Shown here piece by piece: positions 27,738 through 36,412 of a stretch of 64,000 nt of DNA (the first letter of the stretch is position 1; the number at the start of each line of letters is the position of its first letter). The notes under the pieces are model-generated. The model saw only the letters and a program-made list of their open reading frames with translations, had not been told where the DNA came from and ran no database searches. Made by a program: the position numbers and the translations under genes. Source of the DNA: Micromonospora sp. MW-13 (GTDB taxonomy: Bacteria; Actinomycetota; Actinomycetes; Mycobacteriales; Micromonosporaceae); assembly GCF_003434305.1 (NCBI RefSeq), contig NZ_QKKX01000009.1, forward strand, positions 434,001 to 498,000. Direction: 5' to 3'.

Positions 27738-27982
27738 GGGCCCGCCTCGTCCGCGCCGGGCCCGGCCGGGGCGTCCCGGCCCAGGTACGGCGCGGTGGGC
27801 ACGCCGCCGTTCTGGTTGTTGAACCGGGCCACGATCCGTCCCCCGGCGCCCGCCTCGGCCCGCACCCGCCGGATCACGTGTCGGAGCACGTCGGTGCCGT
27901 TCTCCGCCAGCTCGTCGAGCAGTTGGTCCGGCAGGATCGTCGGTGCGGACCCGAACTCGGCTTCCCTCATGCGCTCGGCCAT
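27734..27982 (-). CDS. Candidate cyclophane RiPP precursor peptide
   Basis: 82 residues from ATG27982, or 78 from ATG27970. GGAGGG touches the first ATG and is about 13 nt from the second; an in-frame TTG at 28045, exactly where transcription could begin, would give 103 residues. The first about 45 residues look like a helical leader (PTILPDQLLDELAENGTDVL then RHVIRRVRAEAG). The rest is a flexible core containing ARFNNQNGG and TAPYLGRD, with a Pro/Gly/Asp tail. FNN fits the aromatic-x-Asn pattern used for three-residue cyclophanes. It does not end in FxSxx, so it is not a standard FxsA; it may belong to the HaaA-like group. The stop overlaps the maturase start. Confidence 0.72.
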   Translation of the reverse strand: MAERMREAEFGSAPTILPDQLLDELAENGTDVLRHVIRRVRAEAGAGGRIVARFNNQNGGVPTAPYLGRDAPAGPGADEAGP

Positions 27983-28049
27983 CCCTCCGCCAAGTGCCGC
28001 AGGCCGCGCTCCGACGAGCGACCCAGATAAATGCGTCGATCCCAAGAGC

Positions 28050-28057
28050 CGAGGATA
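28050..28057 (-). promoter_or_regulatory. Putative -10 region of the precursor-maturase operon
   Basis: TATCCTCG read on the minus strand at 28057-28050. The identical octamer occurs at 26452-26445 before the NB-ARC/TPR gene, suggesting that both transcripts use the same factor. No convincing -35 is present at either site. Transcription would begin near 28045, inside the gap after the SAV_2336-like gene. Confidence 0.4.
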
Positions 28058-28146
28058 ACTCGCGGGTGCCCGGTCGAAGGGCCCGCGCGAGCTGCGCCGA
28101 CCACGCCGCTCGGGCGCCCCGCCCCGCCGACTGCCCGGGCCCCGAG

Positions 28147-31100
28147 CTACCCGTCCCCGGCCAGCCGGTCCAGCAGCCGCCGGGTCGCCGCCGGGTCCGC
28201 GTCGTCCGCGCCGAGCGAGCGGATCTGCCCGGCCAGCACGTCACGCAGCTCACGACCGGCCCCGCCGGGGTCGCCGAGGCCGGCCAGCGCCTCGGCCGCC
28301 GCGGACCGGACGGCCAGGGTGCGGCGGTGCCCGGGGCCGAGCCGCTGGGTGAGGATGTCGGCCACCGCCCGCAGCTCCTCCCGGGCCTCGGCGAACCGCT
28401 CCGCCGCCAGCAGCGCCCGGCCGAACGCGACCCGCACGTCGACGGTGGGGTCGCCGTCCGGGCCGTGCCGGCGGCCGTGCAACTCCACCGCCCGGCGGTA
28501 GACCGCCACCGCGGCGGACCGCTCGCGCAGCGCGAGCAGCACCTCCGCCAGCAGGCGGACCCGGTCGGGCAGCCGGGGGTCGTCGGCGGGCGTGACGTCG
28601 ACCGCCCGGGTGAGGGACTGCCGGGCGGCGTCCAGGTCGGCCCGGGAGCCGAACCGGTCGGCCCGGGCCCGCAGCGCGTCGCCGAGGTCGGCCAGCCGCC
28701 GGCCGAGCTGTGCGCCGGAGGTCGGGGACGTCCGCACGGCCTCCTCGTACCGGGCGCACGCCTCCTGGATGTCGCCCGCGTCACCGCCCGCGTCGTACCG
28801 CAGGCGCAGGGCGTCGCCCAGCGCGGCGAGGTGGTGGTGCCGGTCCGGGTGGAAGCCGGGCACCGCGTCGAGCAGCCGGCGGGCGGCGTCGACCAGCGCG
28901 TCGAGGTCGCCGTCCCGACGGTCCCGGTCGACGCGCAGGCGCAGCACCCGGCCGAGGGTGGCCAGGCACTCGACGTGCGTCACGTCGTCCCGGCCGCCGG
29001 CCGCCACGGCGGCCCGTGCCGCCTCCACCGCCGCGTCCAGCTCGGCGGGGTCACCGGTGGCGACGGACAGCTCGCCCCGCGCCTCGGCGAGGCCGCGCAG
29101 GACCCGGGCGTCGCCGTCCGGCCCGGAACGCTCGGCGGCCTCGACGTACAGGGCCGCGGCGCGGCGCAGCAGGTCCGGCTCGCCGGTCTCCCGGGCGGCG
29201 CGGCGCAGCAGGTCCGCCAGGCGTACCCGACGACTGTGCCGCCCCGCCGTGGCCGGGGCGTCGCCGCTGACCGCGTCCGCCCGGGTCAGGGCGGTCGTGT
29301 CCCCGGTCAGCGCGTACCGGCGCAGCAGCGCGTCGACGGCCCGCAGCCGCAGGTCGTCCCCGCCCGGCCCGGGGGCCGTTCCGGCCGCCGCGAGGTAGAG
29401 CTCGACCGCCTCGTCGAGGTCGGGCACCGTGCCGAGCCGGTCGGCCCGGACCACCAGCGCGCGGGCCAGCCCGACGGTGCCGCGCCACCACTGCGAGCGC
29501 GGGCCGTCGGGCGCGGCGAGGGCGCTGCGGAACAGGGCCACGGCCTCGTTCAGGTCGGCCGTGGCGCCGCGCTCGGTGCACAGCGACAGCCGGACCTCGG
29601 CGAGGTCGAGCACCGCGTCGGGGTCGTCCGGCTCCGTGCCGCCGCCGGCCCGCCCCCGCACCTGCTCCAGGATCGACGCCGCCTCGACCAGGTCGGCGAC
29701 GTCCCCGGTGAGCTGGAACCGGGCGCGCAACGCGTGGGCGAGACGGGTCAGGCCGGCGCGGTCCGGGCCGCCGGCCGTCGCCTGCCGTAACGCCCGGATG
29801 GTCGCGTCGAGCCCGTCGAGATCCTGCGCGTCCACGGGCGGGTCGGCGCCGGACGGGGCCGGCTCCGTCGTCACCCGGGGGTCCGGGTGGTGGCCGTTGG
29901 CCGGGGACGGCAGGCGGGCGTCCTGCTCCCGCTGCTCGACGAACTCGATCAGCTCCCGGTGCCGGCCGCCGAGCCGGGTCAGCACCGTGGCCGGGAGGCG
30001 GCCGAAGGACTCACCGAGCCCCGCGTCGCCGGCCACCCCGGCCGGGGCGCTCAGCGCCGCCGCGAACTCCCGCATGCTGATCCCCATCTGGCGGGCCAGG
30101 AACCGGGCGATCTCGTGCCGCAGGTGCAGCAGGTCGGTGTGCAGCAGCAGGTCCCGCAGCATCGGCCGGATGCCCTGGTGGAAGTCGAACCGCAGGTCGC
30201 CCGCCGGGTCGGGCTGCCGGACGAGCAGCCCGCCGAGGAGCACCTCCGCCAGGTGCGCCGGATGGGCCGGCACCGCCGACGCCTGCTGCACCAGGCGCAT
30301 GATCGGCAGCGTCACCGGAAGGTCCGCGAGCTGGGTGGCCAGCCGCAGCGCCTCCGGGCTGGCGGTGGCCAGGAACCGGCTCAGCCGCCGGGCCGCCTCG
30401 TCCTGCGGGGGGCCGTCGACCGGCTCGGCGGGGGCCGGCGGCCCGGGCTGCGGCGGCAGCGTGACCACCGCGTCGATCGTGCCGGCGCCGGTGCCGGTGA
30501 GCCGTGCCCAGCCGGCCAGCCAGTCCGGCTGGATCTGCAACACCGGCACCGGGACGAGCCCGCGCAGGCCGGCGCCGGGCCGCCACTGCCGGGGTACGAA
30601 CCGGAGCCGGCGGTTGGCGCTGTCGCCCTCGGTCGCGGTGAGCCGGCCGCGCACCGGCACCAGGCCGCTGCGCCGCCACATCCGCTGCGGCAACGGTTGC
30701 AGGATCGCCACGGTCTCGTGCCGGGCCCAGGTCTGCAGGGTGCGGAACATCGAGCCGTCGTGCCACTGCGGCCCGGCGCAGTCGCTGACCACGAGGATGA
30801 GCTGGCGCCCCCGCGGGTCGAGCAGTTCCCGCGTCGAGTGGCCGGGCCCGCCGGGCCCGTCGGCCGGGCCGATGGTGAGCCGGGGCTCGGCCCCGGACGG
30901 CAGCCGCACCCGCCGGACGTGCCGGAACGCCCCCAGCCGGGTCAACGCCAACTCCAGGTCGGCCACCAGCGGACGCCAGACGGCCATCGACGCCCCGGTG
31001 TCCACGGCGAGGGTCAGATCGAACCACGGCTGCGACGTCGGGCGCAGGACCGGCACCCACAGTCCCTGCTCGACGACCCGCGTCGCGGTCGCCTCCTCGT

Positions 31101-31557
31101 CGAGGGCGAGCGTGTGCGGGTCGGGCACCCGGCGGCGCAGCGGACGCAGGCTCCGGGCCAGCGCCCGGGTGTCCAGGGCGGGCGGTGCCGGGGCGCGGAC
31201 CGGCAGGCCCGCCCCGCCGGTGCCCGCCGTGCGTCTTGCCGGCCCGGGCACGTGCAGGCGTACCCAGCGCACCGGGTCGGACGCGCCGTCGCTGTCCGGC
31301 GTCGGCGTGGACCGGGGCCCGGTCAGGGGCGTCCGGGGCGTGGGGAGCCGGTCGGGGGCCGTCCGCTCGGGCGTCGGGTCCGCCGGTTCGGTCGGCTCGG
31401 CGTCCGCCGGGTCGGTCGACGGGACGGGCGTCCGCGCCTCGCCCGGCGGGCCGCCGCCGGGCAGGAACCGGGCCAGCCAGAGGGCGTCCGCGAGCTCCCG
31501 CGGCTGCACGTCGAGGTCGAGACCGCGCAGCGCGCCCACCAGCCGGACCGTGTTCAT
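28147..31557 (-). CDS. SAV_2336-type / vWA-like / TPR protein of a VMAP ternary system
   Basis: 1136 residues from ATG31557, whose A is the last base of the MoxR stop codon (TGATG). Residues 1-35 match the SAV_2336 N-terminal domain (LRGLDLDVQPRELADALWLA). A Pro/Thr-rich spacer runs to about 130. From about 178 there is a von Willebrand A-like fold: FDLTLAVDTGASM with a degenerate MIDAS (DTGAS at 186-190), then GRQLILVVSDCAGPQW and ETVAILQPLPQRMWRRSG. A helical middle region and many TPRs fill the C-terminal half (LVEAASILEQVRGRAG, LDEAVELYLAAAG, VDAARRLLDAVPGF). The vWA, MoxR and VMAP set works as a ternary module in the published conflict-system model. No signal peptide. Confidence 0.8.
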   Translation of the reverse strand: MNTVRLVGALRGLDLDVQPRELADALWLARFLPGGGPPGEARTPVPSTDPADAEPTEPADPTPERTAPDRLPTPRTPLTGPRSTPTPDSDGASDPVRWVRLHVPGPARRTAGTGGAGLPVRAPAPPALDTRALARSLRPLRRRVPDPHTLALDEEATATRVVEQGLWVPVLRPTSQPWFDLTLAVDTGASMAVWRPLVADLELALTRLGAFRHVRRVRLPSGAEPRLTIGPADGPGGPGHSTRELLDPRGRQLILVVSDCAGPQWHDGSMFRTLQTWARHETVAILQPLPQRMWRRSGLVPVRGRLTATEGDSANRRLRFVPRQWRPGAGLRGLVPVPVLQIQPDWLAGWARLTGTGAGTIDAVVTLPPQPGPPAPAEPVDGPPQDEAARRLSRFLATASPEALRLATQLADLPVTLPIMRLVQQASAVPAHPAHLAEVLLGGLLVRQPDPAGDLRFDFHQGIRPMLRDLLLHTDLLHLRHEIARFLARQMGISMREFAAALSAPAGVAGDAGLGESFGRLPATVLTRLGGRHRELIEFVEQREQDARLPSPANGHHPDPRVTTEPAPSGADPPVDAQDLDGLDATIRALRQATAGGPDRAGLTRLAHALRARFQLTGDVADLVEAASILEQVRGRAGGGTEPDDPDAVLDLAEVRLSLCTERGATADLNEAVALFRSALAAPDGPRSQWWRGTVGLARALVVRADRLGTVPDLDEAVELYLAAAGTAPGPGGDDLRLRAVDALLRRYALTGDTTALTRADAVSGDAPATAGRHSRRVRLADLLRRAARETGEPDLLRRAAALYVEAAERSGPDGDARVLRGLAEARGELSVATGDPAELDAAVEAARAAVAAGGRDDVTHVECLATLGRVLRLRVDRDRRDGDLDALVDAARRLLDAVPGFHPDRHHHLAALGDALRLRYDAGGDAGDIQEACARYEEAVRTSPTSGAQLGRRLADLGDALRARADRFGSRADLDAARQSLTRAVDVTPADDPRLPDRVRLLAEVLLALRERSAAVAVYRRAVELHGRRHGPDGDPTVDVRVAFGRALLAAERFAEAREELRAVADILTQRLGPGHRRTLAVRSAAAEALAGLGDPGGAGRELRDVLAGQIRSLGADDADPAATRRLLDRLAGDG

Positions 31558-32567
31558 CAGCTGTCCGGCCCCGCGTCGAGCTGCCGCAGCACCAGGTCCG
31601 CGAGCCGCTCCCGGTCCGGCCGCCCCCCGTCGGGTGCCTGGACGGTGAGGTAGATGGCGTTGAGGAGCTGGTCGGTGGCGAGGGTGCCGCGCTCCCGCCG
31701 GGACAGGAACAGCTCGATCAGGTCGGCCGTCTCGGCCGTCGGCTCGGTCCCGAAGTGCGCGGCGACGATCGCGGCGAGCTGCTCGGCGTCCGGCTGGCCC
31801 AGGTCCAGCCGCAGGCACCGGCGGTGGAACGCGGGGGAGAACTCGCGCTCGCCGTTGCTGGTCATGATGACCAGCGGGAACGCGTGGCAGCGCACCACGC
31901 CCTGGTGCACCGCGACCAGGTCCGTGCTGCCCTCGATCGGCAACTCGACCTGCGGCTGGCTGGCGGCGATCCGTTGCAGCTCCGGGATGCGGTACTCGCC
32001 GTCCTCGAAGATGTTGAGCAGGTCGTTCGGCAGGTCCACGTCGCTCTTGTCGATCTCGTCGATCAGCAGCACCCGGGGGTGCTCGTACGGCAGTAGGGCC
32101 GTGCCGAGCGGGCCCAGGTGCAGGTAGCGGCCGATCGGGAGGTCTCCCGGCGTGCCGAGCTGGTGGTGCAGGCTGGCCTCCTGGAGCCGGCCGATCGCGT
32201 CGTAGCTGTAGAGCCCCTCGGCGCGGGTGGACCGGCTGGTGATCGGCCAGCGCAGCACCGGGCCCAAAGCCAGCTCGTGCGCCACCGCGTAGGCGAGAGT
32301 CGACTTGCCCACCCCCGGCTTGCCGGTGATCAACAGCGGGCGCCGCAGGTAGAGGGCGGCGTTCACCAGCTCCAGCTCGTCGGGGCGGGGCTGGTAGCTG
32401 ACCGCGCGGTGCAGCTCACCGAGCCGTCGGCCGGCCGCGTCGTCCGGGCTCGACGGCGGCGGCACCAGGGGGGCGCCGTCGAACACCCGCCAGGGCGGGG
32501 GAGGGGGCAGCCGGAGTATCCCGGAGTGGGGACTCCCCGTGCCCCGATAGATCCACCAGTCCTGCAA
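31557..32567 (-). CDS. MoxR-type AAA+ ATPase
   Basis: 336 residues. Walker A GKPGVGKS at 82-89, Walker B VLLIDEID at about 166-173, sensor FPLVIMTSNGEREF and the arginine-finger region FHRRCLRLDL. A proline-rich N-terminus (about 20-40) precedes the AAA core. MoxR ATPases remodel partner proteins, often vWA proteins, and the very next gene encodes a vWA-like protein with a one-base overlap. It lies 36 bp from the VMAP/trypsin-like gene. It is probably the switch of the island; ATP hydrolysis would couple sensing to the protease. Confidence 0.88.
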   Translation of the reverse strand: MQDWWIYRGTGSPHSGILRLPPPPPWRVFDGAPLVPPPSSPDDAAGRRLGELHRAVSYQPRPDELELVNAALYLRRPLLITGKPGVGKSTLAYAVAHELALGPVLRWPITSRSTRAEGLYSYDAIGRLQEASLHHQLGTPGDLPIGRYLHLGPLGTALLPYEHPRVLLIDEIDKSDVDLPNDLLNIFEDGEYRIPELQRIAASQPQVELPIEGSTDLVAVHQGVVRCHAFPLVIMTSNGEREFSPAFHRRCLRLDLGQPDAEQLAAIVAAHFGTEPTAETADLIELFLSRRERGTLATDQLLNAIYLTVQAPDGGRPDRERLADLVLRQLDAGPDS

Positions 32568-32603
32568 GGTCTCGTCCCTCCTGTCGGCCGGCCCGCGCCG
32601 GTC

Positions 32604-34538
32604 TCACCACTGCGCGTCGAGCGTCGAGGGGTCCCGGTAGCGCCGGAACGGGTTGTCCCAGAGCAGGACCAGCCGGTGCCCGCAGTGGTTGTCGTCGCGG
32701 GCCGCCACCGCCGCGGCGCGTAGCTGCCGGACCTCCAGCGGCAGCGCCCCGATCGGCCGGCGGCGCAGCCGGGACTCCAGGTCGGCCAGGAACGCCGCCC
32801 CCCGGCAGGCGCCGGCGCCCCCCGGGGTGGGATGCCGGTCGCAGCCCGCCCGGCTCCACAGGGCCACCGGCGCCCCGGCCCGCACCCCGACCTCCAGCAG
32901 CGTGCGCTGGGCCGGGTCCGTGGTCGGGCCGGGCAGCAGCACGCCCGCCGGGTTGGTCGTGGTGAGGTGGGCGTAGAACCAGGTCGGATCCGTCTCGGCG
33001 CGACAGTCGACGGTGGCGAAGGACATTCCCTCCGCCGCCGCCGACAGTGCCTCCCAGCGCTCCTGCGCCTCCGGCCCGGCCGCCCCGTCCTCGCCGTCGT
33101 CGGCGATGCGCACCAGCACGGGCCGGACCAGCCCGAGCGGGGCGACGTCGTGCGGGGCGAGGACCCACTCGTCGATCGGCAGGTCGAGCAGCTCCGGCGG
33201 CAGCGTCAGCTCGATCATCACGGTGCGGCCCCAACCGAGCTGGCGGAGCCCGACGTGCAGCTCGCGGCGCACGGCGGCCTCCAACTGGGGCAGGGCCATC
33301 GGTTCGTCGTGCTGGGCCAGGCAGCGTACGTCGTCCCGGCCCCGGTAGACGGACACGGACAACAGGTAGCGCCGCTGGTCGTGGCCGGCGGGGGTGACCT
33401 CGACCAACACCGACGACGCTTCCCCCGGCGGCACCCGCTGGGCGGGGAGTCGGGCGGGCCGGTGCTGCGCGAGCTGGGCCCGCTGGCCCAGCCGGAACGC
33501 CAGGTCGTCGACCCAGTCCTGGAGCCGGCCCCGCTCGGCGACCGGGCAGCGGGGGATCAGCGCGGTGGCGAAGACGAGCAGCGGGTGCAGCTCCCCGCGC
33601 CGGGCCCGCGCGACGTCGTCGAGGGCGCGGACCACGTCGCGCCGGTCCAGCAGCGGCTGGGCCGGTGTCGGCGACCACCGGCCGCACGCCCGCTCGTAGA
33701 GCTGGTGCGCGTCGTCGGCCGCCGGCAACCGGGCCAGGATGCCGCGCAGCTTCGCCTCCTCGGCGGCCCGCAGCACCGGCAGCTTCGCCCCCGGGTCGAG
33801 CAGCTCGGCCACCTCGGGCGGCGTGCTGGCGGCGCGCCGGGCCCGTAACCGGTCCACGGCGTGGGCCCAGGAGCCGTCGGCGCCGTGGTGCCGGTCGTGG
33901 CCGCGCCACAGCTCGCGCAGCAGGGCCACGGGCAGCCCGCGCAGTTCGCCCAGAGGAACGGCCAGCCCACCGTACGGGTCGCCGGGGCTGCGGGCGGTCT
34001 TCACCACCGCGCACACCTCGCCGCTGGTGAGGTCCACGATCGGGCTGCCGGAGCTGCCCTCGGCCAGCTCGTCGTCGCGGATCCGCAGCGCCGTGGCGCC
34101 CCGGACGCCCTGCCGGCCCGCCGAGGAGAGCCAGGCCGGGGTGGGCTCGGGCGTGCCGTACGCCCCGGCGAAGCCGAAGGTGTGCAGCGGCGCGCCGTCG
34201 GGCGGCGGCTGTTCGCCGAGCCACACGCAGGGGTGCTCGGCGGGCGCGTCGGCGACCCGGAGCACCGCGAGGTCGGGCAGGGGCCAGATCGGCTGGCCGC
34301 CGGGGGAAGCGGGGGCGGCGTGCACGACCCGGGCGCTCAGCGGCCGGCCGCCCCAGCGCACCGGCAGCGTGGCGCCCTCCCGGCCGTTCACGACGTGCGC
34401 GCAGGTCAGGGCGTAGCCGGGGGCGACGAAGAAGGCCGTGCCGCCGCGGATGCCGTCGCCCCGGGGCACCTCGATCACGGTGGACCGCAGGGCCCGGCTG
34501 ATCTCGTCGAATCCGTCGGTGATCAGCGGGACCCCCAT
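32604..34538 (-). CDS. Trypsin-fold protease with VMAP-like C-terminal region
   Basis: 644 residues. The N-terminal third is a chymotrypsin-like protease with His48 (LTCAHVV), Asp89 (LPDLAVLRV) and Ser163 (EGSSGSPIVD), so the catalytic triad is intact. No signal peptide or membrane segment is present, so it should act in the cytoplasm. The middle is helical (ELLDPGAKLPVLRAAEEAKL, LLDRRDVVRALDDVARARRG). The C-terminal part (about 370-640) has alternating strands and helices (MIELTLPPELLDLPIDEWVL) that match the VMAP-C domain found with vWA and MoxR partners. It would be the effector of the island, cleaving an unknown target when released. It starts 13 bp after the Trypco1-like gene. Confidence 0.83.
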   Translation of the reverse strand: MGVPLITDGFDEISRALRSTVIEVPRGDGIRGGTAFFVAPGYALTCAHVVNGREGATLPVRWGGRPLSARVVHAAPASPGGQPIWPLPDLAVLRVADAPAEHPCVWLGEQPPPDGAPLHTFGFAGAYGTPEPTPAWLSSAGRQGVRGATALRIRDDELAEGSSGSPIVDLTSGEVCAVVKTARSPGDPYGGLAVPLGELRGLPVALLRELWRGHDRHHGADGSWAHAVDRLRARRAASTPPEVAELLDPGAKLPVLRAAEEAKLRGILARLPAADDAHQLYERACGRWSPTPAQPLLDRRDVVRALDDVARARRGELHPLLVFATALIPRCPVAERGRLQDWVDDLAFRLGQRAQLAQHRPARLPAQRVPPGEASSVLVEVTPAGHDQRRYLLSVSVYRGRDDVRCLAQHDEPMALPQLEAAVRRELHVGLRQLGWGRTVMIELTLPPELLDLPIDEWVLAPHDVAPLGLVRPVLVRIADDGEDGAAGPEAQERWEALSAAAEGMSFATVDCRAETDPTWFYAHLTTTNPAGVLLPGPTTDPAQRTLLEVGVRAGAPVALWSRAGCDRHPTPGGAGACRGAAFLADLESRLRRRPIGALPLEVRQLRAAAVAARDDNHCGHRLVLLWDNPFRRYRDPSTLDAQW

Positions 34539-34551
34539 GACGCGCGGCCCC

Positions 34552-34896
34552 TCAGCCGTTCGTGCCCGTGGGCGCCGGGCGGTCGTCGGCCGGGCCGGTC
34601 TGCCAACCCAGGGTGATCTTCAGGTTGGCCTCGGCGCCGGCCTCGGTGAGCACGCTGAGCACCCGGCCGGTCTTCGCCGACATGGTGACCCCGAACTCCA
34701 CGCTGACCGAGTCGGGCCGGGCCTCGTGCAGCCCGGCCCGGACGCTGCCCGCCACCCCCCGCACCGTCTCCAGCAGGCCCTCCAGGCGGTACACCTGGTC
34801 CTCCCGCCAGCCCACGTCGGCCGGGCCGGCGGTGCCGGCGACCCGGACCCAGACCGTCTCGCCGCTGGGCAGTTCGACCCGTACGTCCTCCGACAC
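34552..34896 (-). CDS. Trypco1-like small protein (CU044_2847 family)
   Basis: 114 residues from GTG34896, with AGGA 7-8 nt upstream. It begins MSEDVRVELPSGETVWVRV, then LLETVRGVAGSVRAGL, VSVEFGVTMSAKTGRV and NLKITLGWQ, the pattern of the trypsin-co-occurring domain 1 (CU044_2847) family: a two-sheet fold around one helix, with a short disordered tail. Such proteins are encoded beside trypsin-like effectors in NTP-dependent conflict systems, probably as a regulatory or targeting partner. It is the first gene of the island operon and is divergent from the DUF402 gene, so the main promoter should lie in 34897-35037. I could not identify a clear -35/-10 pair there for this direction. Confidence 0.82.
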   Translation of the reverse strand: MSEDVRVELPSGETVWVRVAGTAGPADVGWREDQVYRLEGLLETVRGVAGSVRAGLHEARPDSVSVEFGVTMSAKTGRVLSVLTEAGAEANLKITLGWQTGPADDRPAPTGTNG

Positions 34897-35037
34897 AGGC
34901 GGTCCTTCCCTCGGTGACCCGGCGTCCATCACACCGTAGCGATTCAGCGACGGGGATCGACAGCCCGAAACGGCCGATCGGGTGTCGGAACATCGGCGCC
35001 CGCCCTCCCCGGGCGCGCCCCGGTAGGGTCGGTGCCC

Positions 35038-35685
35038 ATGACGTTCGCGCCCGGCCGGTTGATCATGCATCGCAACGTGCGGCACGGCCGGATCGGTTGG
35101 GTCCGGGCGGGGCGGGTGGTCAGCGACGACGAGCGCGGGCTGCTCATCTTCGTCGCCCGGGACTCGCCGGTGGCCTACGAGGTCACCGAGGCCGGCCTCG
35201 GGATGCGGGCGATGCCGTTCGCCGAGTGGGTCACGTCGTCGTACCGGCTGGCGCGCGGGTCGTGGAACGGCCCGTCGGTGCTGAAGTTCCTGCCCGTCGG
35301 CGCGGCCCACTCGGTCTGGTGGTTCTCCGACGCCGACGGGCGCTTCACCAACTGGTACGTCAACCTGGAGGAGCCGGGAGTCCGCTGGGACGACGGCGCC
35401 GTGGCCGGGGTGGACATGGTCGACCAGGACCTCGACGTGGTGATCCGGCCGGACCGCAGCTGGGAGTGGAAGGACGAGGAGGAGTTCGCCGAGCGGCTGG
35501 CCCTCCCCGACGACTACTGGGTTGCCGACGAGGCCGCGGTGCGCGCCGAGGGGCTGCGGGTGATCGCCCGGGCCGAGGCCGGCGAGTTCCCGTTCGACGG
35601 GACCTGGTGCGACTTCACCCCGCCGCCCGGGTGGGAGGTGCCGGAGAAGCTGCCGGACGGCTGGGATCGCCCGCCGGTCCGGTGA
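35038..35685 (+). CDS. DUF402 domain protein
   Basis: 215 residues from ATG35038. The DUF402 beta-barrel core is visible: VSDDERGLLIFVARDSPV, WWFSDADGRFTNWYVNLEEP and DMVDQDLDVVIRPDRSWEW then KDEEEF with conserved acidic metal-binding residues. The family includes nucleotide-phosphate hydrolases and FomD; the function here is unknown. TAGGGT at 35024-35029 ends 8 nt before the ATG and there is no Shine-Dalgarno, so the message is probably leaderless. The adjacent minus-strand island starts on the other side of a 141-bp gap. It is separated from rpsP by 273 bp, which belong to the rpsP leader. Confidence 0.82.
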   Translation: MTFAPGRLIMHRNVRHGRIGWVRAGRVVSDDERGLLIFVARDSPVAYEVTEAGLGMRAMPFAEWVTSSYRLARGSWNGPSVLKFLPVGAAHSVWWFSDADGRFTNWYVNLEEPGVRWDDGAVAGVDMVDQDLDVVIRPDRSWEWKDEEEFAERLALPDDYWVADEAAVRAEGLRVIARAEAGEFPFDGTWCDFTPPPGWEVPEKLPDGWDRPPVR

Positions 35686-35958
35686 GCCGTCGCCGCGACG
35701 GGCCCGGACAGTCGGACAAAGGGCGCGAAGGGCGCCATCGGGCCGGCCGGCCGGGTGACCTGGCCCGCCGGTGTGAGGGATCCGGGCCCGATCTGGCAGA
35801 ATGGGTCGCTGGTATCCGGCGCGCGTCCGGCGCCCTCTAACCCGGGCGCGTCGCCAGTCCACCGAGCAGTCTCCGGCCCAACCCCACTGTGCCGGTCGGC
35901 GCTCACCCGTGCACCGCCCGTGTTGGGCCGGTGAGATCGCAACAGGAGCGAAACAACT

Positions 35959-36411
35959 GTGGCCGTAAAGATCCGGCTCCTGCGGATGGGCAAGATCCGC
36001 AACCCGCAGTACCGCATCGTCGTCGCCGACGCGCGCACCAAGCGTGACGGTCGCGCGATCGAGTTCGTCGGTGTGTACCAGCCGAAGGAGGACCCTTCGG
36101 TGATCGAGGTCAAGTCGGAGCGGGTCCAGTACTGGCTGTCCGTCGGCGCGCAGCCGAGCGAGGCCGTGCAGCGTCTGCTGGAGCTGACCGGTGACTGGCA
36201 GAAGTTCAAGGGCCTGCCGGCCCCGCCGCCGCTGAAGGTCGCCGCCGAGCGCGCCGACCGCAAGGCGGCGTACGAGGCCGAGGCGAAGGCCGCCGCCGGC
36301 CTGACCGACGCCCCGGCGAAGCCGGCCAGGAAGGCCGCCAAGGCCGAGGCCCCGGCCGAGGCGCCGAAGGCCGAGGAGCAGCCCGCCGCGAACGCCGGCG
36401 AGCAGGCCTGA
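35959..36411 (+). CDS. rpsP: Small ribosomal subunit protein bS16
   Basis: 150 residues; GTG start with AACAGGAG upstream. The first about 90 residues are complete bS16 ([20 protein letters not shown] then [10 protein letters not shown]). A Lys/Ala/Glu/Pro-rich tail of about 60 residues extends it, common in actinobacteria. bS16 binds 16S rRNA early in 30S assembly. It opens the rpsP-khpA-rimM-trmD-rplS group; khpA starts 1 bp after its stop. The 273-bp gap upstream contains GC-rich inverted segments (for example near 35816-35835) and CAGAAT at about 35799, but I cannot define the promoter firmly. Confidence 0.97.
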   Translation: MAVKIRLLRMGKIRNPQYRIVVADARTKRDGRAIEFVGVYQPKEDPSVIEVKSERVQYWLSVGAQPSEAVQRLLELTGDWQKFKGLPAPPPLKVAAERADRKAAYEAEAKAAAGLTDAPAKPARKAAKAEAPAEAPKAEEQPAANAGEQA

Positions 36412-36412
36412 C

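Noticed and set aside
27734..27982. Standard FxsA precursor
   Set aside because: The C-terminus does not match FxSxx; only the maturase is FxsB-like.
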